A stretch of 64,000 nucleotides of DNA from Paenibacillus phyllosphaerae (GCF_014192105.1 NZ_JACHXK010000018.1:62001-126000), one strand, 5' to 3'; positions 35,529 to 44,406 are shown, numbered from the stretch's first letter. The notes: generated by a model not told the origin, from the letters alone. Program-made: numbers and translations.

Positions 35529-37049
35529 ATGAGGCTGTTTGAACTGTTGTTTTTATTGTCCAACATCAGTTTGCTTGCATTAATGGTCCTATTAAAAAAA
35601 GGACGGCGTAGAATTCCAGTATTCGTCGGAAGCGGGATCGCCACGCTTTTACTGCTCATGCATTGGACTACGGAAGGATACAGACTTCAACTAATTTTCC
35701 TCTACTGCATAACGATCGTTTTTTTAGCCCTATCAGGTTATAGCTATTTCACAAAAAACGGCCCTAAAAAAGTCCCTCGATTCATAATGGGTACAGCTTA
35801 TTCCGCCATAGCAATTATGCTGGTGTTCACAGCGAGTCTCATGTATGCTTTCCCGGTATTCCAACTACCTGAACCGACAGGCGAATTTAAGGTAGGAACG
35901 CAAACGTTTCATTTGGTGGATACCGATAGGGAAGAGATTTTCAACGAAGCCAATGATGGCAAGAGAGAATTAATGGTTCAGGTATGGTATCCGGCTCAAG
36001 CTGGCACCGGCAGATACGCTCCCTTTGTTCCCGATACCCCAATTTTGCAATACATGGCCGCGGATTATGGCCTTCCCGGGTTTACTTTTCAACACATGAA
36101 GTACGTATCCAGTCATGCATATACGGGGGCCGAAGTCTCTTCGGAACAGACAACTTATCCACTGATCCTTGCGAATCCCGGCAATGGCTCTTCCAGGTTC
36201 CTCCACACGTCGCAAGCCGAGAATCTCGCGAGTCATGGCTATATCGTGGCGGTGATCGACCACACCTACAATACATTTGCAACCGAGTTTCCGGACGGAC
36301 GAATCACGACCAGCACAACCAACGACTTATTCTCACCCGACCAAGATTACCGGACAAGTAGAGGAAATCGTGACAAGTTGGGAAAAGTTCTAACCGACGA
36401 TGTGGCGTTTACGCTGGACCAATTCGAGCTTATCCAATCGGGGCAGCTTCCAAGTCGTCTCAAGGGGAAGATTGATCTCAATCATGTCGGGGTGTTCGGT
36501 CATTCCATCGGCGGGGCGACGGCCTATGACGCTTCTTACGATTCTCGAATCGCGGCTGGCATCGACTTGGATGGAGGACTGTATCGTCTGCGTGACAGAG
36601 ATAATCTGCGAAAACCGTTTTTGTTCATCAACTCGGAAAGCTACTTCGATAACTTGAAAAGGGTATCGGATAACCGGGTCTACACGGATGCAGAGCTTAA
36701 CCGTATGGGCTCAACAAGAGAGTGGGAGGATCAAGTAACCGAAGATAAAAAGTTGGAGCTTAAACGGATGCGTGAAACGGTCGACGTAGGGGGAGAAGTC
36801 CTCTATATCGATGATACGGAACATTTCAATTTTGCCGACGTACAGTTCATTTCTCCGATTTTCAACATGCTGGGCATTACGGGAAAGATTGCGCCTGAGA
36901 GAGCGAACTCCGTGATCAATGCCTATATGCTGGATTTCTTCGATATGTATCTGAAAAATCAAGACGGAATCTTAATGAAAGGGCCGGATAATCGATTTCC
37001 GGAGGTTAAATTCGCTTTTCAAAAACAGCAAAACAAAAAGACGCCGTAA
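35529..37049 (+). CDS. Membrane-anchored PAF-acetylhydrolase-like esterase
   Basis: 506 residues. Four membrane helices lie in the first 120 residues, followed by an alpha/beta-hydrolase domain like the PAF-acetylhydrolase/isoform II family: REELMVQVWYPAQ, NPGNGSSRF, nucleophile Ser326 in FGHSIGGATAY, probable acid in GIDLDGGLY, and a late DDTEHFNFADVQF region for His. It probably hydrolyses an acyl ester at the outer membrane face; the substrate is unknown. GAAAGGAG lies eight bases before the ATG. The stop codon lies inside a bidirectional terminator shared with the convergent tannase-like gene. Confidence 0.82.
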   Translation: MRLFELLFLLSNISLLALMVLLKKGRRRIPVFVGSGIATLLLLMHWTTEGYRLQLIFLYCITIVFLALSGYSYFTKNGPKKVPRFIMGTAYSAIAIMLVFTASLMYAFPVFQLPEPTGEFKVGTQTFHLVDTDREEIFNEANDGKRELMVQVWYPAQAGTGRYAPFVPDTPILQYMAADYGLPGFTFQHMKYVSSHAYTGAEVSSEQTTYPLILANPGNGSSRFLHTSQAENLASHGYIVAVIDHTYNTFATEFPDGRITTSTTNDLFSPDQDYRTSRGNRDKLGKVLTDDVAFTLDQFELIQSGQLPSRLKGKIDLNHVGVFGHSIGGATAYDASYDSRIAAGIDLDGGLYRLRDRDNLRKPFLFINSESYFDNLKRVSDNRVYTDAELNRMGSTREWEDQVTEDKKLELKRMRETVDVGGEVLYIDDTEHFNFADVQFISPIFNMLGITGKIAPERANSVINAYMLDFFDMYLKNQDGILMKGPDNRFPEVKFAFQKQQNKKTP

Positions 37050-37064
37050 AAAAGGCGTCTTTTG
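37036..37064. terminator. Bidirectional terminator overlapping the esterase stop codon
   Basis: AAAAGACGCC (37036-37045) pairs with GGCGTCTTTT (37053-37062). The left arm lies within the last codons of the esterase. T runs on both strands suit the two convergent genes. Confidence 0.8.
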
Positions 37065-37069
37065 TCTTC

Positions 37070-38983
37070 TTATTTTACAGATTCATTAACCCACTCAATA
37101 AAGTTATCCGTATTGTTACCGGTGCGTTCAGCCGTCGTATGGCCTTGTCCCCATACGGTTTCGAAGTCGACGTCCTTCACGTCGCTATCGCTCTTCAAGG
37201 CGAGTGCCAGATTCGTCTCAACCGTAAGCGCAGTATCTCCTTGTTCGATTCCCGTGCGAATACGCCAGTGAGTGGCTACCGTGGAGCTTTGATAGCCTTC
37301 GTAATAATCGTCAAGGAAGTACATCGGATTGTACATATTCTGGCGGTACTCAGAGCTGTTCCCCAGCTTGTCGATCGCTTCGAGGTCTTTGGAGTAAGCT
37401 GTCACGAGAGAAGAGTTCCAGTCAGAGAAGGCCGCGTATTTCTCTTGATTAGCCTCGAGAAGTTCGGCCAATACAGCGTCAAAGTGGAGAGCGTCACTCT
37501 CGTCGTTACCGAACACCATGTTCTCTGCTTGGCCACGTTCCAAATCATCGAATGCGGCTACGTTCTTGGAAGCATTCTTCAGATGCTGTGCGAATGCGGC
37601 AATGCTGGTGATCTTGGCTGTATGGGTTGCAGCATCGTAAGTTACCCATTCCGTATCCGAATTTAGAGAATGAATATAATCCGTCGCCGTATTGTATGTG
37701 GTAGATTCCCCGGATTCAGCTTGACCGCCGCCCTCAGGGAAACCGCCTTCCGGCATGTCTCCTTCTGGCATACCGCCTTCTGGCATACCGCCTTCAGGCA
37801 TTTCGCCGCCTGGAGCACCGCCGCCCGCGAATCCGCCATCTCCCATGAAGCCTCCGGAAGACTTGGTGTAAGGGAAGGCCGTATCGCTTAAGAAGTTGTT
37901 AAGCGAACTCTCAATGACAGAGAGAAGGTAATCATAATAGCTTCCGGCCGAATAAATGCCATCTGTCGTTTGTTCCAAAGTAAGAACATTGCCATTCTCA
38001 TCCTTAAGTCCAAGTTCGTTCAAATAAGAAGCGAATGCTCCAGCCAAATCATCCGATAACGCAGAAGTCCACGTGCTGTCTGCTCGCGTTCCCGCAGTCA
38101 CATATTGTCCCATATTCCATTCGTAAGCTTCATCCGCATAGTCAAGGCTCGTGATCGGGCACCACGCCATAACGCCGTTAATGGCATCGCTGATATAATT
38201 GCCGTTCGCATCGTACATGGCCGCGCCGATTGATTTCAGATAATCATAATAAAGGCTGCTGTCTCCGCTGGCTCCCATTACGCTGCTCTGGGCGCCGCCG
38301 CCGCTATGTCCGAATACGAAGATGGAGTCCGTATTGCCAGGCAGAGAAGCTTCATTAAACCGAAGATAACGGACTGCCGCTTTCAAATCGGTCACGCCCC
38401 AAGGCGCGCCGCCGCTGTAAGTCAGATTTCCGCTGTCGTCATAGCCGTTGTTACGGCCGCGCATCCCGGAATACACGTAGATGAATCCGGCATCCATATA
38501 GCTGGAAAGTCCATTGTAGCTATATTCGGTAGCAGCCTTCTGAGCCGAATATCCGGCTGTATTCACGGGGAACACGATAGGCGCCGTATTCGCCGTATAA
38601 CCATTGATTGTCGCGCTCTCGTTAATCGAGCATGTATACGTTCCGTCACCGTTCGCCGTGGCATTCATATAAGCGCCGGGAACATAAATCGCCATTGTTT
38701 CATAATCCTTCGTCTCCGTCGCGGAACCATAGGAAATGCCGATCTGCCAGTACACGTCGTTCTCGGCATCGTATTTCCAAGCCTTATCGTTAAACGTCAA
38801 ACTTGAATTATCTTGCGTATATTCGCCGATCAGATCCGCTTTCGAATTGTCCTTGCTTACGGCTGTTGTTACTGCAGTATTCGAAGTCGAACCGGAATTC
38901 GAGGAATTAGAATCGCAGGCTGTAAGCCCTGCGGTTAAGGTGACTGCAATCAAACAAGGGATCGCTTTTTGTCTCATGCTCAT
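37070..38983 (-). CDS. Tannase-like (subtype B) serine esterase lipoprotein
   Basis: 637 residues. A signal peptide with lipobox LTAC (Cys23) anchors it to the membrane. The alpha/beta-hydrolase region resembles Lactobacillus-type subtype B tannases: AIYVPGAYM, YSGMRGRNNG, DLKAAVRYLRFNEASLPGN, nucleophile Ser227 in FGHSGGGAQSSVMGASGDS, and MAWCPITSLDYADEAYEWNMGQ. The catalytic His is probably in WGQGHTTAE near the C-terminus. A Gly/Pro/Glu/Met insert (about 385-420) made of PEGGM repeats interrupts the fold. It may release gallic acid or a related aromatic acid from plant esters. AAGGAG lies eight bases before the ATG. Divergent from the two-component genes at 39116. Confidence 0.8.
   Translation of the reverse strand: MSMRQKAIPCLIAVTLTAGLTACDSNSSNSGSTSNTAVTTAVSKDNSKADLIGEYTQDNSSLTFNDKAWKYDAENDVYWQIGISYGSATETKDYETMAIYVPGAYMNATANGDGTYTCSINESATINGYTANTAPIVFPVNTAGYSAQKAATEYSYNGLSSYMDAGFIYVYSGMRGRNNGYDDSGNLTYSGGAPWGVTDLKAAVRYLRFNEASLPGNTDSIFVFGHSGGGAQSSVMGASGDSSLYYDYLKSIGAAMYDANGNYISDAINGVMAWCPITSLDYADEAYEWNMGQYVTAGTRADSTWTSALSDDLAGAFASYLNELGLKDENGNVLTLEQTTDGIYSAGSYYDYLLSVIESSLNNFLSDTAFPYTKSSGGFMGDGGFAGGGAPGGEMPEGGMPEGGMPEGDMPEGGFPEGGGQAESGESTTYNTATDYIHSLNSDTEWVTYDAATHTAKITSIAAFAQHLKNASKNVAAFDDLERGQAENMVFGNDESDALHFDAVLAELLEANQEKYAAFSDWNSSLVTAYSKDLEAIDKLGNSSEYRQNMYNPMYFLDDYYEGYQSSTVATHWRIRTGIEQGDTALTVETNLALALKSDSDVKDVDFETVWGQGHTTAERTGNNTDNFIEWVNESVK
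37732..37810 (-). repeat. Tandem 15-bp repeats coding PEGGM units
   Basis: At least five near-identical 15-bp units on the minus strand encode EMPEGGMPEGGMPEGDMPEG and continue PEGGFPEGG. Such repeats can vary in number by slippage. They sit between the nucleophile and His parts of the esterase as a flexible insert. Confidence 0.75.
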
Positions 38984-39115
38984 GGGTTTTTCTCCTTTGT
39001 TGTGCGGGATAGATAGGATTGTAGCAGAACAATGTGGCGCAAATAGGGCGGAATAAAGAATGGTTGATTATGGTACGATAGGGGGAAAATCAAGTTGTGC
39101 GAAGGAAGGATTACG

Positions 39116-39814
39116 ATGTCCAAACGGATTCATATTCTGATCTGCGACGATAACCAGGCCGTACATGACACGATCGGCACCTACTTGAAGGCGGACGGCA
39201 TGTCGTATACTTCGGCATACTCCGGCAAAGAGGCGCTGACGCTCGCCCGCGAGGAAAAACCAGACCTCATTGTATTGGACATCATGATGCCGGAGTTATT
39301 CGGAACAGAGGTATGCAAAGAGATCAGGAAGGAAAGCCAGGTGCCGATTATTCTGCTGACGGCCAAGGGGGAAGAGCATGATCGGATCGACGGTCTTGTG
39401 ATCGGAGCGGATGATTATATCGTTAAGCCTTTTTCTCCGCGGGAGGTCGTCGTTCGGATCAAGACGATTCTGCGCAGAGTTGCTCCGAAGGAGGCGGCAA
39501 CGTCTCCCCAAGCCGTCTATGAGAGAGGTCAATTGCGTATTAATCGTGATGGGTATGAGTTATACGTGGATAGGCAGTTGGTGACGGCAACGCCAAAGGA
39601 GATCGAGATTCTGTACCTGCTCGCAACCAACGCCGGAAAAGTGCTGAGTCGGGAACAGATTCTGTCTTCCGTATGGGGCTTCGATTATCTCGGCGACACG
39701 CGTGCCGTTGATACCCATATCAAGCGGCTAAGGAGCAAGCTGCCCGTTGATCCCATCGGCTGGAGTCTCAAATCGATCTATGGCGTTGGCTATAAATTCG
39801 AGGTGCACGAATGA
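39116..39814 (+). CDS. OmpR/PhoB-family response regulator
   Basis: 232 residues. Receiver domain (1-120) with the acidic pair in ICDDNQ, phospho-acceptor Asp55 (VLDIMMP), Thr in LLTAKG and Lys in YIVKPF. Winged-helix domain (about 135-230) ends SLKSIYGVGYKFEVHE. GGAAGGA precedes the ATG. Its stop overlaps the kinase start (ATGA). Targets are unknown; the divergent tannase-like lipoprotein gene is an obvious candidate. Confidence 0.93.
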   Translation: MSKRIHILICDDNQAVHDTIGTYLKADGMSYTSAYSGKEALTLAREEKPDLIVLDIMMPELFGTEVCKEIRKESQVPIILLTAKGEEHDRIDGLVIGADDYIVKPFSPREVVVRIKTILRRVAPKEAATSPQAVYERGQLRINRDGYELYVDRQLVTATPKEIEILYLLATNAGKVLSREQILSSVWGFDYLGDTRAVDTHIKRLRSKLPVDPIGWSLKSIYGVGYKFEVHE

Positions 39815-41238
39815 AACGATCGCTTCTGCGAAAGCTTTTTCTACATATATCGCTTGTACTGATCTTGGCGTTCATCATCTGCACAGGGGTCGGAAAATAT
39901 GCGCTTCAATCTTACTTTCTCCATAACAAACTGAGCGAGCTGCAGCCACAAATGGAATCGATTGCGGAGACGATCGGGGCCACGGGTCAGGCCTCCACGC
40001 ATCTGCTGAAGGAAGGCTTCATCATCAAGGCATATGACTTGAATGCCCGCGAGATAGAGGTATTCGGCAGATCGACTCCGTCGGAAAACGATTTGCCGGC
40101 CGGTTTGCCGCGAATCGAGAATGATATCCGCACAGCTGTTGAGCCCTATGTCAGCGAAATTATTGGCGGAGGGCAAGTGGCGACGATTACGAAGTTGAAC
40201 GGGATGGACGATCAATCGATTCTTGTCGGGCAGCCGATATGGCAGGACGGAAAGCTGATCGGCGGACTTTTCCTCATCAAGCCGGTGTCGGAGCTGACCA
40301 GTGCGATGTGGGGCTTTATGGTCACTTTCATGCTGGCTGCGTTGCTTGTCCTCGTCTTGACCTTGTACATTTTGTACCGGGTCATTAAGCCAATGATTCT
40401 GCCGATCAAATTAATGACAGCCTCCTCTGAGGCTATGGCCAAAGGGAATTATGACGAGCGGGTTCCGGATAACGGATACGGAGAGCTAGGGGAGCTTGCT
40501 TCTTCATTCAACATTTTGGCTTCACGGCTTGAGCAGAATCGCAATGCGGCCGTTAAGCTGGAGCAGGCAAGACGAGACTATGTGGCGAACGTAACGCATG
40601 AGCTGCGAACGCCGCTCGCTTCCATTCGGGCGATGAGCGAGACTTTAGGCGACCGGATGCTTCACGATGAACAAGAGAAGGAGCGCTATTATCATTCCAT
40701 TCAGCTAGAATCACGCCGTTTGCAGCGTCTGATTGACGATATGCTCGAGCTGTCCCGCCTTCAGTCAGGCTCGGCCGCTATTGAGAAGTCCGCAACAAGT
40801 GCTAGACCGATTATCGAAAGTATACATAGCCGGTTCTCGATACTTGCGGAGGACCTGGATATAAAGCTGTGTATAACGGATGAGGCATGGAACATGCCTG
40901 ATTGCTATGGCCACGCGGACCGCATTGAACAAGTACTCACGATTCTGCTTGATAATGCGCTGAAATATACGGCGTCCGAAGGTACAGTCACGTTAGACGC
41001 GAGTTGGAATCAAGAGGTTATTACCGTCTCGGTATGCGATACCGGGCAAGGCATTCGCGAAGAGGAACTGCCTTTCGTCTTCGACCGGTTCTATAAGTCG
41101 GACAAATCTCACGCGGGGCAAGGTACAGGCCTCGGATTATCTCTGGCCAAGGAAATTCTTACGCTACTAAACGAAACGATCGATGTACAATCGAGCGAAC
41201 AGGGGACCTGCTTCCTCTTTACGTTGCATCGTCATTAA
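39811..41238 (+). CDS. Sensor histidine kinase (HisKA type)
   Basis: 475 residues. Two membrane helices (about 13-33 and 168-190) enclose an extracellular domain of about 130 residues. A HAMP domain leads to HisKA with phospho-acceptor His263 in VTHELRTPLASI, and HATPase_c with LLDNALKYT and GTGLGLSLAKEIL. Partner of the regulator it overlaps by four bases. A terminator follows four bases after the stop. Confidence 0.93.
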   Translation: MKRSLLRKLFLHISLVLILAFIICTGVGKYALQSYFLHNKLSELQPQMESIAETIGATGQASTHLLKEGFIIKAYDLNAREIEVFGRSTPSENDLPAGLPRIENDIRTAVEPYVSEIIGGGQVATITKLNGMDDQSILVGQPIWQDGKLIGGLFLIKPVSELTSAMWGFMVTFMLAALLVLVLTLYILYRVIKPMILPIKLMTASSEAMAKGNYDERVPDNGYGELGELASSFNILASRLEQNRNAAVKLEQARRDYVANVTHELRTPLASIRAMSETLGDRMLHDEQEKERYYHSIQLESRRLQRLIDDMLELSRLQSGSAAIEKSATSARPIIESIHSRFSILAEDLDIKLCITDEAWNMPDCYGHADRIEQVLTILLDNALKYTASEGTVTLDASWNQEVITVSVCDTGQGIREEELPFVFDRFYKSDKSHAGQGTGLGLSLAKEILTLLNETIDVQSSEQGTCFLFTLHRH

Positions 41239-41242
41239 ACCG

Positions 41243-41270
41243 GATCCGCTAATGAAGCGGGTCTTTTTAT
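41243..41270 (+). terminator. Terminator of the two-component operon
   Basis: GATCCGCT pairs with AGCGGGTC around AATGA, followed by TTTTTA. It is almost identical to the terminator at 12351. Confidence 0.85.
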
Positions 41271-41306
41271 TTGGACGCAGCATTTGATCATGCATCTACT
41301 TTCATA

Positions 41307-41821
41307 CAATATACTTGTTTCCACTCTTACAAAGGCCATTATACCCGGCCGCGGCGCGCTTCACTGCCTATCTTCGACTTGTGCGTTCTATCACTCGTAA
41401 TTTTCGTCCGGCCTAGCATCTCTAGTTATGCATACGATTTCTTCTACCTTATATGTACTTTGCTACTTCTCGATATATCCTTCTTTCTCTCATTCCTTCT
41501 CTATGATTTTCACCTTCCTGCTTACTTAACTTCTTTTGATTTCCCCCCATTGATATACGGTTTTCGCGCAGCGCGTGGCGGCCCCCCCGGTGGTCGATCG
41601 TGTAATTTGGTCCGGATAAAACAGTAGAAGAGCAAATTTTCGACTAAATAAAGAAAACACCAAAAAATAAACACGGATATCGTAGAAGAGACGATGATAA
41701 ATTTCTAGATTCGGATCTAAATACAGATGACGTAGAAAACATGGTATCAATGGGATTAATACATAAGAAGCGAAGAATGGTGAAAAGAGGATAACGATTA
41801 AAGGTGGAAACAAGTATATTG
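41307..41821. repeat. 515-bp noncoding element bounded by 18-bp perfect inverted repeats
   Basis: CAATATACTTGTTTCCAC at 41307-41324 occurs as its exact reverse complement at 41804-41821. The left half of the plus strand is pyrimidine-rich, the right half purine-rich, and short stretches further in are also loosely complementary (for example CTTCTACCTTATATG on the left, read with the complement of 41670-41690). Its centre holds a GC-rich stretch with seven C (41560-41600). No convincing gene lies in this 700-base gap. A mobile-element relic (MITE-like) or a long structured RNA are both possible. The right repeat contains the -35 of the next promoter. Confidence 0.6.
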
Positions 41822-41846
41822 ATAGAACTGGTTGTTGTGGTATAAT
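41819..41846 (+). promoter_or_regulatory. Sigma-A promoter of the PadR/Rad52-like operon
   Basis: TTGATA (41819-41824), a 16-base spacer and consensus TATAAT (41841-41846). The -35 begins inside the right 18-bp inverted repeat. The leader to the first gene is about 125 bases and contains a GGGGAG-type hairpin near 41870. Confidence 0.65.
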
Positions 41847-41978
41847 CTGGACATGGGAATGTATGTTTGGTTCCCCCTCCCTATCGAAAGGGGAGTGCAA
41901 TCGCGATCGTAACTTCCTGCTAATGAGCTTGTTTGGCGTCATCTGCTTACAATGACCAGAAGAACGGAGCTGATTGGA

Positions 41979-42374
41979 ATGCCTCGTAATGAAAATCCCA
42001 TTGAGAAAAACGAAACACTTGGCCATGTCGTTAAGGTGCAACAGGTTATCGATTTTATCGTGCTTTCCTACCTGATGGATGGAAGACGGTATCACAGTGA
42101 GATGGAACAATACATCACCAAGACATTAGATGGTGTTGGTGTGAACGATGCTTATTTCAGTCAACGTCTTCGAGCGCTTGCGGAAAGCGGTCATGTACAA
42201 CGGGAATGGGAAACGGACAATCGCTATAATCGCTTTTACGAGATTACGGATTCCGGCGTAGAGTACTTCAAGATGCTCTTAAAGGATCTTCCAGATCGGG
42301 TGAAGCTTGCTCAGCGCGTATATGGTCTCTTCGATAGTTACATTGCAAAATTCAACAAGGTCAATCTGAAATAG
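41979..42374 (+). CDS. PadR-like winged-helix regulator
   Basis: 131 residues. A winged helix-turn-helix resembling PadR: VIDFIVLSYLMDGRRYHSEMEQYI, recognition region GVNDAYFSQRLRALAESGHVQREWE and wing NRFYEITDSGVEYFKMLL, then an alpha-helical C-terminus. CGGAG about ten bases before this ATG favours it over the ATG 27 bases upstream. It is transcribed with a Rad52/DdrA-like gene 14 bases downstream. It may autoregulate the pair. A relation to the PadR-like replication terminator fold is possible but less likely. Confidence 0.7.
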   Translation: MPRNENPIEKNETLGHVVKVQQVIDFIVLSYLMDGRRYHSEMEQYITKTLDGVGVNDAYFSQRLRALAESGHVQREWETDNRYNRFYEITDSGVEYFKMLLKDLPDRVKLAQRVYGLFDSYIAKFNKVNLK

Positions 42375-42388
42375 GGAGGGAGAGATGT

Positions 42389-43033
42389 ATGGAGGAGCTG
42401 AATTATAAGGAGGTTATGGAGAAGATTAAGGCCCGCTTCCCCCAAGGAACGGTCAAGAAGCGGGAAGATAACGGCAGGGCCTACATCCCGAATCAAGCCT
42501 ATACCGATCGTGTAGAGCAAGCGACCGGCAGCCGTTGGAATCTGGAAATACGAGAGGTAGAAATCAATATCCCTCACGGTTATGTAAAGGTAGTCGCCCG
42601 CGTAACCATCGGCGCTTACTTCCGAGACGGCATTGGCTTTGCCGAGATCGTAGACGGTAAGCATGTGACCAACAAGGTCGACCAGGCGACCAATGAAGCG
42701 ATTCGCGAAGCGCTCGACACGTGGGAGATGGGCTGGCGCGATCTTGCACCTCATTATCAAGCGGAGAAGGATTGGGGGAGCAACCCGGCACTCCGACATT
42801 TACTAGATGCTCCTCCGCCAGAGTCGAGCGCGGCAAGCAGTAGTCAACCGAATGCAAAGCTGGAACGCTATTGCATCAAATGCGGGGCTCATCTCACGTA
42901 TGCGGAGTGGGATATCCTTGGACATATCCATAACTTGAATCGGCACAAGATGACGTATTGCTACGATCATCTCCCCGAGCACATGAAGCGTAAGCTGCCA
43001 GAAGACGTGCGAACGAAGTTTGAGACCAGCTGA
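42389..43033 (+). CDS. Rad52/DdrA-like DNA annealing protein with C-terminal zinc motif
   Basis: 214 residues. Residues about 15-125 fit the Rad52/Rad22 (DdrA, Sak) pattern: RAYIPNQAYTDRVEQATGSRWNLEIREVEI, then VKVVARVTIGAYFRDGIGFAE and VDQATNEAIREALDTWEMG, in the place of the family's KAxxxAxKRA helix. A Pro/Ser-rich linker leads to Cys162-x2-Cys165 and Cys191-x2-His194, a likely zinc site. Known relatives anneal single strands or protect DNA ends. GGGAGGGAG precedes this ATG; the ATG four bases earlier stops at once. Bacterial members are often phage-borne, but no other phage genes are here. Confidence 0.65.
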   Translation: MEELNYKEVMEKIKARFPQGTVKKREDNGRAYIPNQAYTDRVEQATGSRWNLEIREVEINIPHGYVKVVARVTIGAYFRDGIGFAEIVDGKHVTNKVDQATNEAIREALDTWEMGWRDLAPHYQAEKDWGSNPALRHLLDAPPPESSAASSSQPNAKLERYCIKCGAHLTYAEWDILGHIHNLNRHKMTYCYDHLPEHMKRKLPEDVRTKFETS

Positions 43034-43055
43034 CGGATACAAGTGATTAAATGCT

Positions 43056-43083
43056 AAAAAGCCGCTCAGATGCGGCTTTTTTA
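43056..43083 (+). terminator. Terminator of the PadR/Rad52-like operon
   Basis: AAAAAGCCGC pairs with GCGGCTTTTTT around TCAGAT. Confidence 0.85.
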
Positions 43084-43132
43084 ATCATGTGCGCATGGCC
43101 AAGATGACAACACGTCAGCAATCCGCGGTCAG

Positions 43133-43438
43133 TCACCAATTCCGCTGGATTAAGGTGTTAATCAATGCATGCAGCTCACCGTCATGGTATGGCGTATCTT
43201 GTTTTTCGCCTTTGAGCTCTATTTTTGTAATGTCAAGCTTATAAGGATTTCCGCCTTCCACCGAGCGGAAGATCAATTCACGCTCGTTTTCCAGTTCGAC
43301 CTTATAGCCGGATTCTTCAAATGCCTCAATAAAATCCGAGATCTCAGGGTGCCTGTTGTCTGGAACCATTACGATCGTACGGTATTCCTTCGCGACTCCG
43401 CCTTTAATGAGTTTAAAGTGAAATAAACACTCTCGCAT
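43133..43438 (-). CDS. Small protein of unknown function
   Basis: 101 residues, not recognised. AAGGAG lies seven bases before this ATG, which supports a real gene and this start. Mixed alpha/beta composition, with segments FHFKLIKGGVAKEYRTIVMVPDNRHPEISDFIEAFEESGYKVELENE and DTPYHDGELHALINTLIQRNW. No signal peptide or membrane helix. It stands alone, divergent from the deoxynucleoside kinase gene and convergent with the Rad52-like gene. Confidence 0.65.
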   Translation of the reverse strand: MRECLFHFKLIKGGVAKEYRTIVMVPDNRHPEISDFIEAFEESGYKVELENERELIFRSVEGGNPYKLDITKIELKGEKQDTPYHDGELHALINTLIQRNW

Positions 43439-43588
43439 AACGATTCTCCTTATTCGCAAGTAACATGAACTGCGTGGAGGCCGTTCCTCCATGGCTTTAT
43501 TATATACGCGGGTTCTTCAATAAGGTGTGATGTCAATCACACTTAACGGCCCCTCGACAAAACTAGCATCTTGTTTGTGGGAATTCCA

Positions 43589-43617
43589 TTGACAAGCACA
43601 ATATACAGTTGTAAAGT
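43589..43617 (+). promoter_or_regulatory. Candidate promoter of the deoxynucleoside kinase gene
   Basis: TTGACA (43589-43594), 17 bases, then TAAAGT (43612-43617). A second TTGACA at 43686 lacks a matching -10. Confidence 0.5.
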
Positions 43618-43724
43618 TTAATGATTGTTCTATATCTTGTGTTATTGTCCGGCAATTTTTTTTCAAAATATAGGAATCTATAAGGTTGACAGTTATAAAT
43701 CATCCTCTATTGGAGGCCATTACA

Positions 43725-44378
43725 ATGCAATTTTCCAACTATCTTGGGAAACTTCAGGAAGGAAGATGGGATATGGTTGTTATTGACGCGGTAGTAGGCG
43801 CAGGGAAGAGTACGCTGATGGATATTCTGGTCAAAGAGAGAGGGCTTACGCCTTTTGATGAACCCGTTGTAGATAACCCGCTTTTGGACAAGTTCTACTA
43901 TGACCGTGAGCGATATAGCTTCAGCCTTCAGATTTTTTTCTTGAATCAGCGGTTCCGCCATATTAAAGAAGCTTCGCGAGTCGAGAATGCAGCCTTGGAT
44001 CGTTCCATCTATGGAGATTTGATCTTTGCTCGCATGCTTCATGACAATGGGGAGATGACGACCGAAGAGTTTAACCTGTACATTGACTTGTTCGAAAATA
44101 TGATTGAACATTGCAAAGCCCCAAAACTGATGGTCTACCTGGAATTGTCGGTAGACGGCGCAATTCAACGCATTCAAAAACGCGGACGAGAGTATGAGCA
44201 GATCGTGGAACGCGGCTATTGGGAAAAGCTGAATAAGTATTATACCGAGTATTTTGCGCAATACAACTCATCCCCTATTCTCAAAATTAACGTCGATGGC
44301 ATTGACTTTGAAAATAATGAAGAAGATCGCAACTATGTGCTTTCCTTGATTGACGCAAAGCTTGCTGAACTGAATTAA
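43725..44378 (+). CDS. Deoxynucleoside kinase (dAK/dGK type)
   Basis: 217 residues. The P-loop is GAGKST at 25-30 in VVIDAVVGAGKST, followed by the DE(P) substrate region FDEPVVDNPLLDKFYYD, the ERS-type motif ALDRSIYGD, and a LID with arginines QKRGREYEQ. It phosphorylates purine deoxynucleosides for dNTP salvage in the cytoplasm. TTGGAGG lies eight bases before this ATG; the frame extends upstream to a TTG without a good ribosome binding site. Single-gene unit with its own terminator. Confidence 0.88.
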   Translation: MQFSNYLGKLQEGRWDMVVIDAVVGAGKSTLMDILVKERGLTPFDEPVVDNPLLDKFYYDRERYSFSLQIFFLNQRFRHIKEASRVENAALDRSIYGDLIFARMLHDNGEMTTEEFNLYIDLFENMIEHCKAPKLMVYLELSVDGAIQRIQKRGREYEQIVERGYWEKLNKYYTEYFAQYNSSPILKINVDGIDFENNEEDRNYVLSLIDAKLAELN

Positions 44379-44406
44379 ATGTCTGATGACCAAATAATAT
44401 CTACTT

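Noticed and set aside
37732-37810. CRISPR-like short repeats
   Set aside because: The repeats are in frame, have no spacers and encode a PEGGM peptide repeat.
41271-41627. 118-codon reading frame in the inverted-repeat element
   Set aside because: No ribosome binding site, low-complexity Ser/Phe/Leu/Tyr content from pyrimidine-rich DNA, and no homology.
41307-41821. OLE-type or other known large structured RNA
   Set aside because: Considered because of length and pairing, but no motif of a known large bacterial RNA could be recognised by eye.
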